This document shows, piece by piece, positions 12,411 through 25,688 of a stretch of DNA of 64,000 bases. Position numbers and translations under genes: made by a program. The stretch comes from Tetragonia tetragonoides. Taxonomy: Eukaryota > Streptophyta > Magnoliopsida > Caryophyllales > Aizoaceae. The notes under the pieces were generated by a model that did no database searches, had not been told where the DNA came from, and was given only the letters and a program-made list of their open reading frames with translations. The stretch spans positions 26,382,501-26,446,500 of the forward strand of contig CM076140.1 in the NCBI GenBank assembly GCA_038025085.1, written 5' to 3'. Every line of letters begins with the position of its first letter. The stretch's first letter is position 1.

Positions 12411-14339
12411 CACCTAGGATGTCTACAAGTACAAACAAGGTTCAACTCAAGCTTTTGAATGCATTTACGCGTTTTATAAGCTCATACGAGTAGGGTGAAA
12501 GAGATTTGAGTTCTTTTGTGTTGTATATTAAGAGAAAGCATCCAAATACTTTGTTTGGATTCATTTGAGTGTGAAAGTACACCTAGGATGTTTACAAGTA
12601 CAAAAAAGCTTCAACTCAAACTTTTGAATGCATTTAAGCATTTTAAGCTCATACGACTAGCCTGAAAGAGATTTGAGTTCTTTAGCGTTGTATATTAAGA
12701 GAAAGCATCAAAATACTTTGTTTGGATTCATTTGAGTGTGAAACTACACCTCGGATGTTTACTAGTACAAACAAGCTTCGACTCAAGCTTTTGAATGCAT
12801 TTACGCGTTTTAAAAGCTCATACGAGTAGGGTGATAGAGATTGAGTTCTTTGGTGTTGTATAGTAAGAGAAAGAACCCAAATGTTTTGTCTGCATTCATT
12901 TGAGTATGAAACCACACCTAGGATGTTTACAAGTACAAACAAGCCTCAACTCAAACTTTTGAATGCATTTACGCGTTTTAACAGCTCTTACGACTATGGT
13001 GATAGAGACTGAGTTCTTTTGTGTTGTATATTAAGAGAAAGAATCCAAATACTTTGTTTGGATTCATTTGAGTGTGAAACTACACCTTGGATGTTTACAA
13101 GTACAAACAAGCTTCAACTCAAGCTTTTGAATGCATTTGCGCGTTTTAAAAGCTCATACGAGTAGGGTGATAAAGATTAAGTTCTTTTGTGTTGTATATT
13201 AAGAGAAAGCACCCAAATGTTTTGTTTGCATTCATTTGAGTATGAAACTACACCAAGAATGTTTTAAAGTGCAAACAAGCTTCAACTCAAGCTTTTGAAT
13301 TTTTCGCGTTTTAAAAGCTCATACGAGAAGTGTAAAAGAGATTTGAGTGCTTTTGTGTTGTATATTAAGAGAAAGCATCCAAATACTTTGTTTGATTCAT
13401 TTGAGTGTGAAACCACACCTAGGATGTTTACAAGTACAAATAAGCTTCAACTCAAGCTTTTGAATGCATTTACGCGTTTTAACAGCTCTTACGACTATGG
13501 TGATAGAGACTGAGTTCTTTTGTTTTGTATATTAAGAGAAAGAATCCAAATACTTTGTTTGGATTCATTTGAGTGTGAAACTACATCTAGGATGTTTACA
13601 AGTACAAAAAAGCTTCAACTCAAGCTTTTAAATGCATTTACGCGTTTTAAAAGCTCGTACGAGTAGGGTGAAAGAGATTTGAGTTCTTTTGTGTTGTATA
13701 TTAAGAGAAAGCATCCAAATACTTTGTTTGGATTCATTTGAGTGTGAAACTACACCTGGGATGTTTACAAGTACAAACAAGCTTCAACTCAAGCTTTTGA
13801 ATGCATTTACGCGTTTTAAAAGCTCATACGAGTAGGGTGAAAGAGATTTGAGTTCTTTTGTGTTGTATATTAAGAGAAAGCATCCAAATACTTTGTATGG
13901 ATTCATTTGAGTGTGAAAGTACACCTACGATTTTTACAAGTACAAAAAAGCTTCAACTCAAACTTTTGAATGCATTTAAGCGTTTTAAGCTCATACGAGT
14001 AGCCTGAAAGAGATTTGAGTTCTTTTGCGTTGTATATTAAGCGAAAGCATCCAAATACATTGTTTGGATTCATTTGAGTGTGAAACTACACCTAGGATGT
14101 TTACAAGTACAAACAAGCTTCAACTCAAGCTTTTGAATTTATTTACGCGTTTTATAAGCTCATACGAGTAGGGTGAAAGAGATTTGAGTTCTTTTGTGTT
14201 GTATATTAAGAGAAAGCATCCAAATACTTTGTTTGGATTCATTTGAGTGTGAAAGTACACCTAGGATGTTTACAAGTACAAAAAAGCTTCAACAAAAACT
14301 TTTGAATGCATTTAATCGTTTTAAGATCATACGACTAGC

Positions 14340-16610
14340 CTGAAAGAGATTTGAGTTCTTTAGCGTTGTATATTAAGAGAAAGCATCCAAATACTTTGTT
14401 TGGATTCATTTGAGTGTGAAACTACACCTCGGATGTTTACAAGTACAAACAAGCTTCGACTCAAGCTTTTGAATGCATTTACGCGTTTTAAAAGCTCATA
14501 CGAGTAGGGTGATAGAGATTGAGTTTTTTGGGTTGTATATTAAGAGAAAGCACCCAAATGTTTTGTTTGCATTCATTTTTGTATGAAGCTACACCAAGAA
14601 TGTTTTAAAGTGCAAACAAGCTTCAACTCAAGCTTTTGAATGCATTTACGCGTTTTAAAAGCTCATACGAGTAGGGTGAAAAGAGATTTGATTTTTTTTG
14701 TGTTGTATATTAAGAGAAAGCATCCAAATATTTTGTTTGGATTCATTTGAGTGTGAAACTAAACCTTGGATGTTTACAAGTAAAAACAAGCTTCAACTCA
14801 AGCTTTTGAATGCATTTACGCGTTTTAAAAGCTCATACGAGTAGGTTGATAGAGATTGAGTTCTTTGGTGTCGTCTATTAAGAGAAAGCACCCAAATGTT
14901 TTGTTTGCATTGATTTGAGTATGAAACTACAGCAAGAATGTGTTAAAGTGCAAACAAGCTTCAACTCAAGCTTTTGAATGCTTTACGCGTTTTAAAAGTT
15001 TATACGAGTAGGGTAAAAGAGATTTGAGTTCTTTTGTGTTGTATATTAAGAGAAAGAATCCAAATACATTGTTTGGATTCATTTTAGTGTGAAACTACAT
15101 CTAGGATGTTTACAAGTAAAAACTAGCTTCAACTCAAGCTTTTGAATCCACTTACGCGTTTTAAAAGCTCATACGAGTACGGTGAAAGAGATTTGAGTTT
15201 TTTTGTGTTGTATATTAAGAGAAAGAATCCAAATACATTGTTTGGATTCTTTTTAGTGTGAATCTACATCTAGGATGTTTACAAGTAAAAATTAGCTTCA
15301 ACTCAATCTTTTGAATCCACTTACGCGTTATAAAAGCTCAGACGAGTAGGGTGAAAGAGATTTGAGTTTTTTTGTGTTGTATATTAAGAGAGAGAATCCA
15401 AATATATTGTTTGGATTCATTTTAGAGTGAAACTACATCTAGGATGTTTACAAGTACAAAAAAGCTTCAACTCAAGCTTTTGAATGCATTTACGCGTTTT
15501 AAAAGCTCGTACGAGTAGGGTGAAAGAGATTTGAGTTCTTTTGTGTTGTATATTAAGAGAAAGCATCCAATTACTTTGTTTGGATTCATTTTAGTGTGAA
15601 ACTATACCTAGGATGTTTACAAGTACAAACAAGCTTCAACTCAAGCTTTTGAATGCATTTCCGCGTTTTAAAAGCTCATACGAGTAGGGTGAAAGAGATT
15701 TGAGTTCTTTTGCGTTGTATATTAAGAGAAAGCATCCAAATACTTTGTTTGGATTCATTTGAGTGTGAAACTACACCTAGGATGTTTACAAGTACAAACA
15801 AGCTTCAACTCAAGCTTTTGAATGCAATTGCGCGTTTTAAAAGCTCATACGAGTAGGGTGATAAAGATTAAGTTCTTTTGTGTTGTATATTAAGAGAAAG
15901 CACCCAAATGTTTTGTTTGCATTCATTTGAGTATGAAACTACAGCAAGAATGTTTTAAAGTGCAAACAAGCTTCAACTCAAGCTTTTGATTTTTTCGCGT
16001 TTTAAAAGCTCATACGAGAAGTGTAAAAGAGATTTGAGTGCTTTTGTATTGTATATTAAGAGAAAGCATCCAAATACTTTGTTTGATTCATTTGAGTGTG
16101 AAACCACACCTCGGATGTTTACAAGTACAAATAAGCTTCAACTCAAGCTTTTGAATGCATTTACGCATTTTAACAGCTCTTACGACTATGGTGATAGAGA
16201 CTGAGTTCTTTTGTTTTGTATATTAAGAGAAAGAATCCAAATACTTTGTTTGGATTTATTTGAGTGTGAAACTACACCTTGGATGTTTACAAGTACAAAA
16301 AAGCTTCAACTCAAGCTTTTGAATGCATTTACGCGTTTTAAAAGCTCATACGAGTAGGGTGATAGAGATTGAGTTCTTTTGTGTTGTATATTGAGAGAAA
16401 GCACCCAATTGTTTTGTTTGCACTCATTTGAGTATGAAACTACATCAAGAATGTTTTAAAGTGCAAAAAAGCTTCAACTCAAGCTTTTGAATGCATTTAC
16501 GCGTTTTAAAAGCTCATACGAGTAGGGTGAAAGAGATTTGAGTTCTTTTGGGTTGTATATTAAGAGAAAGCATCCAAATACTTTGTTTGGATTCATTTGA
16601 GTTTGAAACT
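14340..16610 (+). repeat. 2.3-kb duplicated satellite segment, copy 2
   Basis: Second copy of the 10140-12410 segment. Related but less complete copies of the same monomer order occur at about 38300-40100 and 43700-44430, so this is part of a higher-order family spread over at least 34 kb. Confidence 0.8.
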
Positions 16611-19600
16611 ACACCTTGGATGTTTACAAGTACAAACAAGCTTCAACTCAAGCTTTTGAATGCATTTGCGCGTTTTAAAAGCTCATACGAGTAGGGTGAT
16701 AAAGATTAAGTTCTTTTGTGTTGTATATTAAGAGAAAGCAACCAAATGTTTTGTTTGCATTCATTTGAGTATGAAACTACACCAAGAATGTTTTAAAGTG
16801 CAAACAAGCTTCAACTCAAGCTTTTGAATTTTTCGCGTTTTAAAAGCTCATACGAGAAGTGTAAAAGAGATTTGAGTGCTTTTGTGTTGTATATTAAGAG
16901 AAAGCATCCAAATACTTTGTTTGATTCATTTGAGTGTGAAACCACACCTAGGATGTTTACAAGTACAAATAAGCTTCAACTCAAGCTTTTGAATGCATTT
17001 ACGCGTTTTAACAGCTCTTACGACTATGGTGATAGAGACTGAGTTCTTTTGTTTTGTATATTAAGAGAAAGAATCCAAATACTTTGTTTGGATTCATTTG
17101 AGTGTGAAACTACATCTAGGATGTTTACAAGTACAAAAAAGCTTCAACTCAAGCTTTTAAATGCATTTACGCGTTTTAAAAGCTCGTACGAGTAGGGTGA
17201 TAAAGATTAAGTTCTTTTGTGTTGTATATTAAGAGAAAGCACCCAAATGTTTTGTTTGCATTCATTTGAGTATGAAACTACACCAAGAATGTTTTAAAGT
17301 GCAAACAAGCTTCAACTCAAGCTTTTGAATTTTTCGCGTTTTAAAAGCTCATACGAGAAGTGTAAAAGAGATTTGAGTGCTTTTGTGTTGTATATTAAGA
17401 GAAAGCATCCAAATACTTTGTTTGATTCATTTGAGTGTGAAACCACACCTAGGATGTTTACAAGTACAAATAAGCTTCAACTCAAGCTTTTGAATGCATT
17501 TACGCGTTTTAACAGCTCTTACGACTATGGTGATAGAGACTGAGTTCTTTTGTGTTGTATATTAAGAGAAAGCACCCAATTGTTTTGTTTGCACTCATTT
17601 GAGTATGAAACTACACCAAGAATGTTTTAAAGTGCAAACAAGCTTCAACTCAAGCTTTTGAATGCATTTACGCGTTTTAAAAGCTCATACGACTAGGGTG
17701 AAAAAGATTTGAGTTCTTTTCTGTTGTATATTCAGAGAAAGCATCCAAATACTTTGTTTGGATTCATTTGAGTGTGAAACTACACCTAGGATGTTTACAA
17801 GTACAAACAAGCTTCAACTCAAACGTTTGAATGCATTTACGCGTTTTAAAAGCTCATACGAGTAGGGTGATTGAGATTGAGTTCTTCTGTGTTGTATATT
17901 AAGAGAAGCAACCCAATTATTTTGTTTGCACTCATTTGAGTATGAAGATACACCAAGAATGTTTTAAAGTGCAAACAAGCTTCAACTCAACCTTTTGAAT
18001 GCATTTACGTGTTTTAAAAGCTCATACGAGTAGGGTGAAAGAGATTTGAGTTCTATTGTGTTGTATATTAAGAGAAAGCATCCAAATACTTTGTTTGTAT
18101 TCATTTGAGTGAGAAACTACACCTAGGATGTTTGCAAGTAAAAACTAGCTTCAACTCAAGGTTTTGAAACCATTTACGCGTTATAAAAGCTCATACGAGT
18201 AGGGTGAAAGAGATTTGAGTTTTTTTGTGTTGTATATTAAGAGAAAGCATCCAAATATTTTGTTTGGATTCATTTGAGTGTGAAACTACACCTAGGATGT
18301 TTACAAGTACAAACAAGCTTCAACTCAAACTTTTGAATGCATTTACGCGTTTTAAAAGCTCATACGAGTAGGGTGATAGAGATTGAGTTTTTTGGGTTGT
18401 ATATTAAGAGAAAGCACCCAAATGTTTTGTTTGCATTCATTTTTGTATGAAACTACACCAAGAATGTTTTAAAGTGCAAACAAGCTTCAACTCAAGCTTT
18501 TGAATGCATTTACGCGTTATAAAAGCTCAGACGAGTAGGGTGAAAGAGATTTGAGTTTTTTTGTGTTGTATATTAAGAGAGAGCATCCAAATACTTTGTT
18601 TGGATTCATTTGAGTGTGAAAAGACACCTAGGATGTTTACAAGTACAAACAAGCTTCAACTAAAACTTTTGAATGCATTTAAGCGTTTTAAGTTCATACG
18701 AGTAGGGTGAAAGAGATTTGAGTTCTTTTGTGTTGTATATTAAGAGAAAGCATCCAAATATTTTGTTTGGATTCATTTGAGTGTGAAACTACACCTTGGA
18801 TGTTTACAAGTACAAACAAGCTTCAACTCAAGCTTTTGAATGCTTTTACGCGTTATAAAAGCTCATACGAGTAGGGTGATAGAGATTGAGTTCTTTTGTG
18901 TTGTATATTAAGAGAAAGCACCCAATTGTTATTTTTGCATTCATTTGAGTATGAAACTACACCAAGAATGTTGTAAAGTGCAAACAAGCTTCAACTCAAG
19001 CTTTTGAATGTATTTACGCGTTTTAAAAGCTCAGACGAGTAGGGTGAAAGAGATTTGAGTTTTTTTGTGTTTTATATTAAGAGAAAGCATCCAAATACTT
19101 TGTTTGGATTCATTTGAGTGTGAAACTACACCTAGGATGTTTATAAGTACAAACAAGCTTCAACTCAAGCTTTTGAATGCATTTACGCGTTTTAAAAGCT
19201 CATACGAGTAGGGTGATAGAGATTGAGTTCTTTTGTGGACTATATTAAGAGAAAGCACCCAATTGTTTTGTTTGCACTCATTTGAGTATGAAACTACACC
19301 AAGAATGTTTTAAAGTGCAAACAAGCTTCAACTCAAGCTTTTGAATGCATTTACGCGTTTTAAAAGCTCATACGAGTAGGGTGAAAGAGATTTGAGTTCT
19401 TTTGTGTTGTATATTCAGAGAAAGCATCCAAATACTTTGTTTGGATTCATTTGAGTGTGAAACGACACCTAGGATGTTTACAAGTACAAACAAGCTTCAA
19501 CTCAAACTTTTGAATGCATTTACGCGTTTTAAAAGCTCATACGAGTAGGGTGATAGAGATTGAGTTTTTTGGGTTGTATATTAAGAGAAAGCACCCAAAT

Positions 19601-22455
19601 GTTTTGTTTGCATTCATTTTTGTATGAAACTACACCAAGAATGTTTTAAAGTGCAAAAAAGCTTCAACTCAAGCTTTTGAATGCATTTACGCGTTATAAA
19701 AGCTCAGACGAGTAGGGTGAAAGAGATTTGAGTTTTTTTGTGTTGTATATTAAGAGAGAGCATCCAAATACTTTGTTTGGATTCATTTGAGTGTGAAAAG
19801 ACACCTAGGATGTTTACAAGTACAAACAAGCTTCAACTAAAACTTTTGAATGCATTTAAGCGTTTTAAGTTCATACGAGTAGGGTGAAAGAGATTTGAGT
19901 TCTTTTGTGTTGTATATTAAGAGAAAGCATCCAAATATTTTGTTTGGATTCATTTGAGTGTGAAACTACACCTTGGATGTTTACAAGTACAAACAAGCTT
20001 CAACTCAAGCTTTTGAATGCATTTACGCGTTATAAAAGCTCATACGAGTAGGGTGATAGAGATTGAGTTCTTTTGTGTTGTATATTAAGAGAAAGCACCC
20101 AATTGTTATATTTGCATTCATTTGAGTATGAAACTACACCAAGAATGTTGTAAAGTGCAAACAAGCTTCAACTTAAGATTTTGAATGTATTTACGCGTTT
20201 TAAAAGCTCAGACGAGTAGGGTGAAAGAGATTTGAGTTTTTTTGTGTTGTATATTAAGAGAAAGCATCCAAATACTTTGTTTGGATTCATTTGAGTGTGA
20301 AACTACACCTAGGATGTTTACAAGTACAAACAAGCTTCAACTCAAGCTTTTGAATGCATTTACGCGTTTTAAAAGCTCATACGAGTAGGGTGATAGAGAT
20401 TGAGTTCTTTTGTGTTGTATATTAAGAGAAAGCACCCAATTGTTTTGTTTGCACTCATTTGAGTATGAAACTACACCAAGAATGTTTTAAAGTGCAAACA
20501 AGCTTCAACTCAAGCTTTTGAATGCATTTACGCGTTTTAAAAGCTCATACGAGTAGGGTGAAAGAGATTTGAGTTCTTTTGTGTTGTATATTCAGAGAAA
20601 GCATCCAAATACTTTGTTTGGATTCATTTGTGTGTGAAACTACACCTAGGATGTTTACAAGTACAAACAAGCTTCAACTCAAACTTTTGAATGCATTTAC
20701 GCGTTATAAAAGCTCATACGAGTAGGGTGAAAGAGATTTGAGTTATTTTGTGTTGTATATTAAGAGAAAGAATCCAAATACATTGTTCGGATTCATTTTA
20801 GTGTGAAACTACATCTAGGATGTTTACAAGTACAAACAAGCTTTAACTCAAGCTTTTGAATGCATTTACGCGTTTTAAAAGCTCATACGAGTAGGGTGAA
20901 AGAGATTTGAGTTCTTTTGTGTTGTATATTAAGAGAAAGCATCCAAATATTTTGTTTGGATTCATTTGAGTGTGAAACTACATCTTGGATGTTTACAAGT
21001 GCAAACAAGCTTCAACTCAAGCTTCTGTATGCATTTACGCGTTATAAAAGCTCATACGAGTAGGGTGATAGAGATTGAGTTCTTTTGTGTTGTATATTAA
21101 GAGAAAGCACCCAATTGTTATTTTTGCATTCATTTGAGTATGAAACTACACCAAGAATGTTGTAAAGTGCAAACAAGCTTCAACTCAAGCTTTTGAATGT
21201 ATTTACGCGTTTTAAAAGCTCAGACGAGTAGGGTGAAAGAGATTTGAGTTTTTTTGTGTTGTATATTAAGAGAGAGCATCCAAATACTTTGTTTGGATTC
21301 ATTTGAGTGTGAAAAGACTCCTAGGATGTTTACAAGTACAAATAAGCTTCAACTAAAACTTTTGAATGCATTTAAGCGTTTTAAGTTCATACGAGTAGGG
21401 TGAAAGAGATTTGAGTTCTTTTGTGTTGTATAATAAGAGAAAGCATCCAAATATTTTGTTTGGATTCATTTGAGTGTGAAACTACACCTTGGATGTTTAC
21501 AAGTACAAACAAGCTTCAACTCAAGCTTTTGAATGCATTTACGCGTTATAAAAGCTCATACGAGTAGGGTGATAGAGATTGAGTTCTTTTGTGTTGTATA
21601 TTAAGAGAAAGCACCCAATTGTTATTTTTGCATTCATTTGAGTATGAAACTACACCAAGAATGTTGTAAAGTGCAAACAAGCTTCAACTTAAGCTTTTGA
21701 ATGTATTTACGCGTTTTAAAAGCTCAGACGAGTAGGGTGAAAGAGATTTGAGTTTTTTTGTGTTGTATATTAAGAGAAAGCATCCAAATACTTTGTTTGG
21801 ATTCATTTGAGTGTGAAACTACACCTAGGATGTTTACAAGTACAAACAAGCTTCAACTCAAGCTTTTGAATGCATTTACGCGTTTTAAAAGCTCATACGA
21901 GTAGGGTGATAGAGATTGAGTTCTTTTGTGTTGTATATTAAGAGAAAGCACCCAATTGTTTTGTTTGCACTCATTTGAGTATGAAACTACACCAAGAATG
22001 TTTTAAAGTGCAAACAAGCTTCAACTCAAGCTTTTGAATGCATTTACGCGTTTTAAAAGCTCATACGAGTAGGGTGAAAGAGATTTGAGTTCTTTTGTGT
22101 TGTATATTCAGAGAAAGCATCCAAATACTTTGTTTGGATTCATTTGAGTGTGAAACTACACCTAGGATGTTTACAAGTACAAACAAGCTTCAACTCAAAC
22201 TTTTGAATGCATTTACGCGTTATAAAAGCTCATACGAGTAGGGTGAAAGAGATTTGAGTTATTTTGTGTTGTATATTAAGAGAAAGAATCCAAATACATT
22301 GTTCGGATTCATTTTAGTGTGAAACTACATCTAGGATGTTTACAAGTACAAACAAGCTTTAACTCAAGCTTTTGAATGCATTTACGCGTTTTAAAAGCTC
22401 ATACGAGTAGGGTGAAAGAGATTTGAGTTCTTTTGTGTTGTATATTAAGAGAAAG

Positions 22456-23393
22456 TGATGTGATTTATTTAGGGATTTTCTGTATTTTTGATAAACAAAA
22501 CAATAAAAGGGATATACCTCTCGAATCACTCAAGGGGTTGGGGTTTTTCGTTCAAGAATCACTCAAGAACAAGACTTGCGCATCACACACAAGGGTTTCA
22601 AACTGAATCACTCAATTTGAGGGGTAAATACTCACGTATTAATCATTAATCATCAAAGTCTATGTTACAATTTCGTGCTCTCCCCTATATATAGACAAAG
22701 AAATCTAAAGCTACTAGGAATCCTAATCCAAGTAGGAAACTAACTATGAAACTGATTACAATTGTAAAATGAACTAACTAACAACTTTCCTAATACCTAA
22801 TGGACTCATAATGCTAATAATAACCAGATTATTAGTTTCCTAAGCAATAAATCACGCTAAAAGCAAGTTAAAATAAACTAGGACACAATAACTAAACTAA
22901 AGTCGTTGCCTTGGCGCGCAAGGAATATGTTCCGTAACTTGTTACGCGTTTTTGACCATGTTGCGCTTTGAATTAGAGAAAACTCAAAGCATCAATGTTG
23001 TAGATCTCGATCATATCTTTGTACAGAGATTTGAATCATCACGTTTAGATTTAGTATGAGCGAGTTATGGCCAAAATACGAACAACTATCAGAACTGCCA
23101 AGATTACGAGGTTCTCCATAATGACATGATCATATAACAAGAGCTTTAATCCCCATCTTGCGCGTGTATTCCAAAGTATCTTCAATGTAGGAGGCAATGT
23201 AATTTTAACCCATTTTAAAACATGCTCCATAAACGAACATAATAGAACTAAGATTGAATGTTCTTTCAATTCCCCTTGGAAAACACCATTGTTGTTCTTG
23301 AGGAGCCGTGTAGAGGAATCAAGATCATTCCTAAGATCTATATAATGGTGAATATGATGTGTATCGTTTTTTAAGCATGTTGCTCCTGCATCA
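22456..23393 (-). repeat. Element A 3' LTR (938 bp)
   Basis: Begins TGATGTGATTTATTTAGGG and ends GCTCCTGCATCA on the plus strand, so it reads TGATGC...CATCA on the minus strand. The gag ORF runs into it and stops at 23051. A TATATATA box lies at 22686-22693. It differs from the partner LTR at about four sites (near 22590, 22842, 22971 and 23022). Confidence 0.95.
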
Positions 23394-24448
23394 ATCTCCC
23401 TTTCTTCAAAAAGAATTGTCCCCAATTCTTGGTCGGTAACAATCCTTTCTTGAGTTTTGTCTCCATGATCTTCCATCAAATAAATCGTACAATTCTTGGA
23501 GAAGTCAGTATGAACAAAGTCTTCATATTTGAAAAACAATGAATCATGTTGAGATGTCTTCAATGAATCCACGACCACAAGGTTAGTAATGATGTCAACC
23601 TCATCTTCTTGACTTACCTCATCAAATATAGGTGGTTGACTTGGGTCAAAAGAAAATTCTTCTTTCAAAAGGTCATCATTATAACCAAGATCATCAAGAA
23701 AATCACCAATATTATCTGGTTCAATGAATTCTTCCTCAACAAACTCATGAACCACGGTTTGTTGTTTTGAAACATAAACTTGAACATCAATCAAGGAATC
23801 CATGTTCTTGGCCTTTTCTTGTGAGTCTTCAATAGGAACAATATCTTTAAACGAACCATAAAGATCAGATTTTTGCAAAAACTCCTCAATGATCCCGTTC
23901 TTTGGTTCTTTGACTTCACAAGATCTCAAAGATTCTTCAGCCGCGTGCACTTCTTTAATGTATTCTATAGTTACTTGAAACTTTGTAGCACATTCATCTA
24001 TAAAGTGACCGAAACCAAAACAATTGGAACATTGGTTATTATCTCGTTCCTCTTCTCTTAACTTCTGCAATTGTTGTTCAATCCGTCTCACCCTCATCTC
24101 AGATAACAAAAGTTTAATACTTTCATCATAACAATATGCACATGAACATTCTTGATCATTGCTCGGATATGAAAATCTTTTGTTGAGATACTTCTTCAAT
24201 TTGCTCATGGTGCGGATTTTCTCTTTCCTCATGAGTTTTCTGCGAGATTTCAAAGACTCCCACCAAACTAGAGCAGGTCCTCTTAGGCGAGAAATCACAA
24301 TCTTTACTTGCTCATAGTCAGTAAACTCATAACATAAAAATAACTCGTCAACCTTCTTAAGCCATCGACAAAAGTCCTTTGAACAATACAACCAACTAAA
24401 CTCAGCTAAGCTGGACTCAATAAACTTAGAATTCCATGGTGACCTCAT
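23051..24448 (-). CDS. gag: Element A Gag-like protein
   Basis: 465-codon ORF starting at a true ATG (ATGAGGTCACCATGG). Residues about 27-70 resemble the retrotransposon Gag capsid domain (CRWLKKVDELFLCYEF, a spacer, then GPALVWWESLKSRR). A single CCHC zinc knuckle, C-X2-C-X4-H-X4-C (CSNCFGFGHFIDEC), occupies residues 140-153 and would bind RNA. Residues about 215-300 are strongly acidic. The capsid region is shorter than in the gag of element D, lacking its second half. The last ~113 residues are encoded by the 3' LTR, so the ORF reads through the polypurine tract. Expected role: virus-like particle protein packaging the element RNA. No protease or pol follows. It is closely related to the three B proteins. 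A spliced form cannot be excluded. Confidence 0.85.
   Translation of the reverse strand: MRSPWNSKFIESSLAEFSWLYCSKDFCRWLKKVDELFLCYEFTDYEQVKIVISRLRGPALVWWESLKSRRKLMRKEKIRTMSKLKKYLNKRFSYPSNDQECSCAYCYDESIKLLLSEMRVRRIEQQLQKLREEERDNNQCSNCFGFGHFIDECATKFQVTIEYIKEVHAAEESLRSCEVKEPKNGIIEEFLQKSDLYGSFKDIVPIEDSQEKAKNMDSLIDVQVYVSKQQTVVHEFVEEEFIEPDNIGDFLDDLGYNDDLLKEEFSFDPSQPPIFDEVSQEDEVDIITNLVVVDSLKTSQHDSLFFKYEDFVHTDFSKNCTIYLMEDHGDKTQERIVTDQELGTILFEEREIDAGATCLKNDTHHIHHYIDLRNDLDSSTRLLKNNNGVFQGELKEHSILVLLCSFMEHVLKWVKITLPPTLKILWNTRARWGLKLLLYDHVIMENLVILAVLIVVRILAITRSY
23394..23407 (-). other. Element A polypurine tract
   Basis: Minus strand reads GAAGAAAGGGAGAT directly before the 3' LTR TGATGC. This primes plus-strand DNA synthesis. 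It lies inside the gag reading frame (residues EEREID). Confidence 0.85.
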
Positions 24449-24735
24449 ATTGTTTATTGCTTCATAAGATCAATGTCGAAATAATATTTTCCACTCGTAA
24501 AAACACAAAACGGCTCAAAAACAGGAGTAAACAATTGAATTTCGCAAAAATAACACAGGGCTAGTAAGCAAAGCTTAACTAGTCTTGCTCAGAATGCCAG
24601 TTACCTGCGAAAAACACTATTGCTTTGTCAAAAACGGGCTCCAAAATTCTGATGAACAGCAGCACGAACACGAACAACTTTAATAATCTTCTGTCAATCT
24701 GGATCGTTTGAAGTTTTAGAAAACTCCAAAAGCTT

Positions 24736-24747
24736 GCTCTGATACCA
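24736..24747 (-). other. Element A primer-binding site
   Basis: Minus strand TGGTATCAGAGC, three bases inside the 5' LTR. It is complementary to the 3' end of plant initiator methionine tRNA. Confidence 0.93.
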
Positions 24748-24750
24748 AGT

Positions 24751-25688
24751 TGATGTGATTTATTTAGGGATTTTCTGTATTTTTGATAAACAAAACAATA
24801 AAAGGGATATACCTCTCGAATCACTCAAGGGGTTGGGGTTTTTCGTTCAAGAATCACTCAAGAACAAGACTTGCACATCACACACAAGGGTTTCAAACTG
24901 AATCACTCAATTTGAGGGGTAAATACTCACGTATTAATCATTAATCATCAAAGTCTATGTTACAATTTCGTGCTCTCCCCTATATATAGACAAAGAAATC
25001 TAAAGCTACTAGGAATCCTAATCCAAGTAGGAAACTAACTATGAAACTGATTACAATTGTAAAATGAACTAACTAACAACTTTCCTAATACCTAATGGAC
25101 TCATAATGCTAATAATAACCAGATTATTAGTTTCCTAGGCAATAAATCACGCTAAAAGCAAGTTAAAATAAACTAGGACACAATAACTAAACTAAAGTCG
25201 TTGCCTTGGCGCGCAAGGAATATGTTCCGTAACTTGTTACGCGTTTTTGACCATGTTGCGCTTTGATTTAGAGAAAACTCAAAGCATCAATGTTGTAGAT
25301 CTCGATCATATCTTTCTACAGAGATTTGAATCATCACGTTTAGATTTAGTATGAGCGAGTTATGGCCAAAATACGAACAACTATCAGAACTGCCAAGATT
25401 ACGAGGTTCTCCATAATGACATGATCATATAACAAGAGCTTTAATCCCCATCTTGCGCGTGTATTCCAAAGTATCTTCAATGTAGGAGGCAATGTAATTT
25501 TAACCCATTTTAAAACATGCTCCATAAACGAACATAATAGAACTAAGATTGAATGTTCTTTCAATTCCCCTTGGAAAACACCATTGTTGTTCTTGAGGAG
25601 CCGTGTAGAGGAATCAAGATCATTCCTAAGATCTATATAATGGTGAATATGATGTGTATCGTTTTTTAAGCATGTTGCTCCTGCATCA
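24751..25688 (-). repeat. Element A 5' LTR (938 bp)
   Basis: Same length as the 3' LTR and nearly identical. It ends at 25688 with CTGCATCA followed by the GAAAG target duplication. A TATATATA box at 24981-24988 (minus strand, followed by GGGGAGAGC) is the likely core promoter. An open frame crosses from satellite into this LTR (25346-25762) and is incidental. Confidence 0.95.
24981..24988 (-). promoter_or_regulatory. TATA box of element A 5' LTR
   Basis: TATATATA palindrome in context TTTGTC-TATATATA-GGGGAGAG on the minus strand, about 230 bp upstream of the LTR end. The equivalent position is TATAAATA in LTRs of B and C. Inferred promoter; no transcript evidence. Confidence 0.6.

Larger units (their letters stand above)
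1..22455 (+). repeat. Satellite array 1 (~169-bp tandem repeat)
   Basis: Uninterrupted head-to-tail array of roughly 130 monomers. Taking GCGTTTTAAA as the start, a full unit is 169 bp (for example 500 to 668). Landmarks in order are GCGTTTTAAAAGCTCATACG, GAGTAGGGTGAAAGAGATTT, TTGTGTTGTATATTAAGAG, CATCCAAATACTTTG, CACCTAGGATGTTTACAAG, and a pair of HindIII sites, AAGCTT-N6-AAGCTT. All monomers point the same way. Subtypes differ by base changes and 1-2 bp indels. Nucleosome-sized monomers in long homogeneous arrays with retroelement insertions are typical of plant centromeric or pericentromeric satellites; that this array is functionally centromeric is inference. No gene is seen; short ORFs here are by-products of the repeat. 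Confidence 0.98.
22456..25688 (-). mobile_element. Element A: gag-only LTR retrotransposon
   Basis: Complete non-autonomous LTR element of 3233 bp on the minus strand, flanked by a 5-bp target duplication GAAAG (22451-22455 and 25689-25693). Order on the minus strand: 5' LTR 24751-25688, primer-binding site, gag ORF, polypurine tract, 3' LTR 22456-23393. LTRs are 938 bp each and differ at about four positions by eye, so the insertion is young. Protease, reverse transcriptase, RNase H and integrase are absent; the internal region is only 1357 bp. The layout fits the TR-GAG class of plant elements, which depend on an autonomous partner. Its LTR ends TGATG...CATCA are, from memory, like those of CRM-clade elements. 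Confidence 0.95.

Noticed and set aside
1..22455. Possible CRISPR array, because of regular repeats.
   Set aside because: The repeat unit is 169 bp with no unique spacers, no leader and no cas genes. It is a plant-type satellite.
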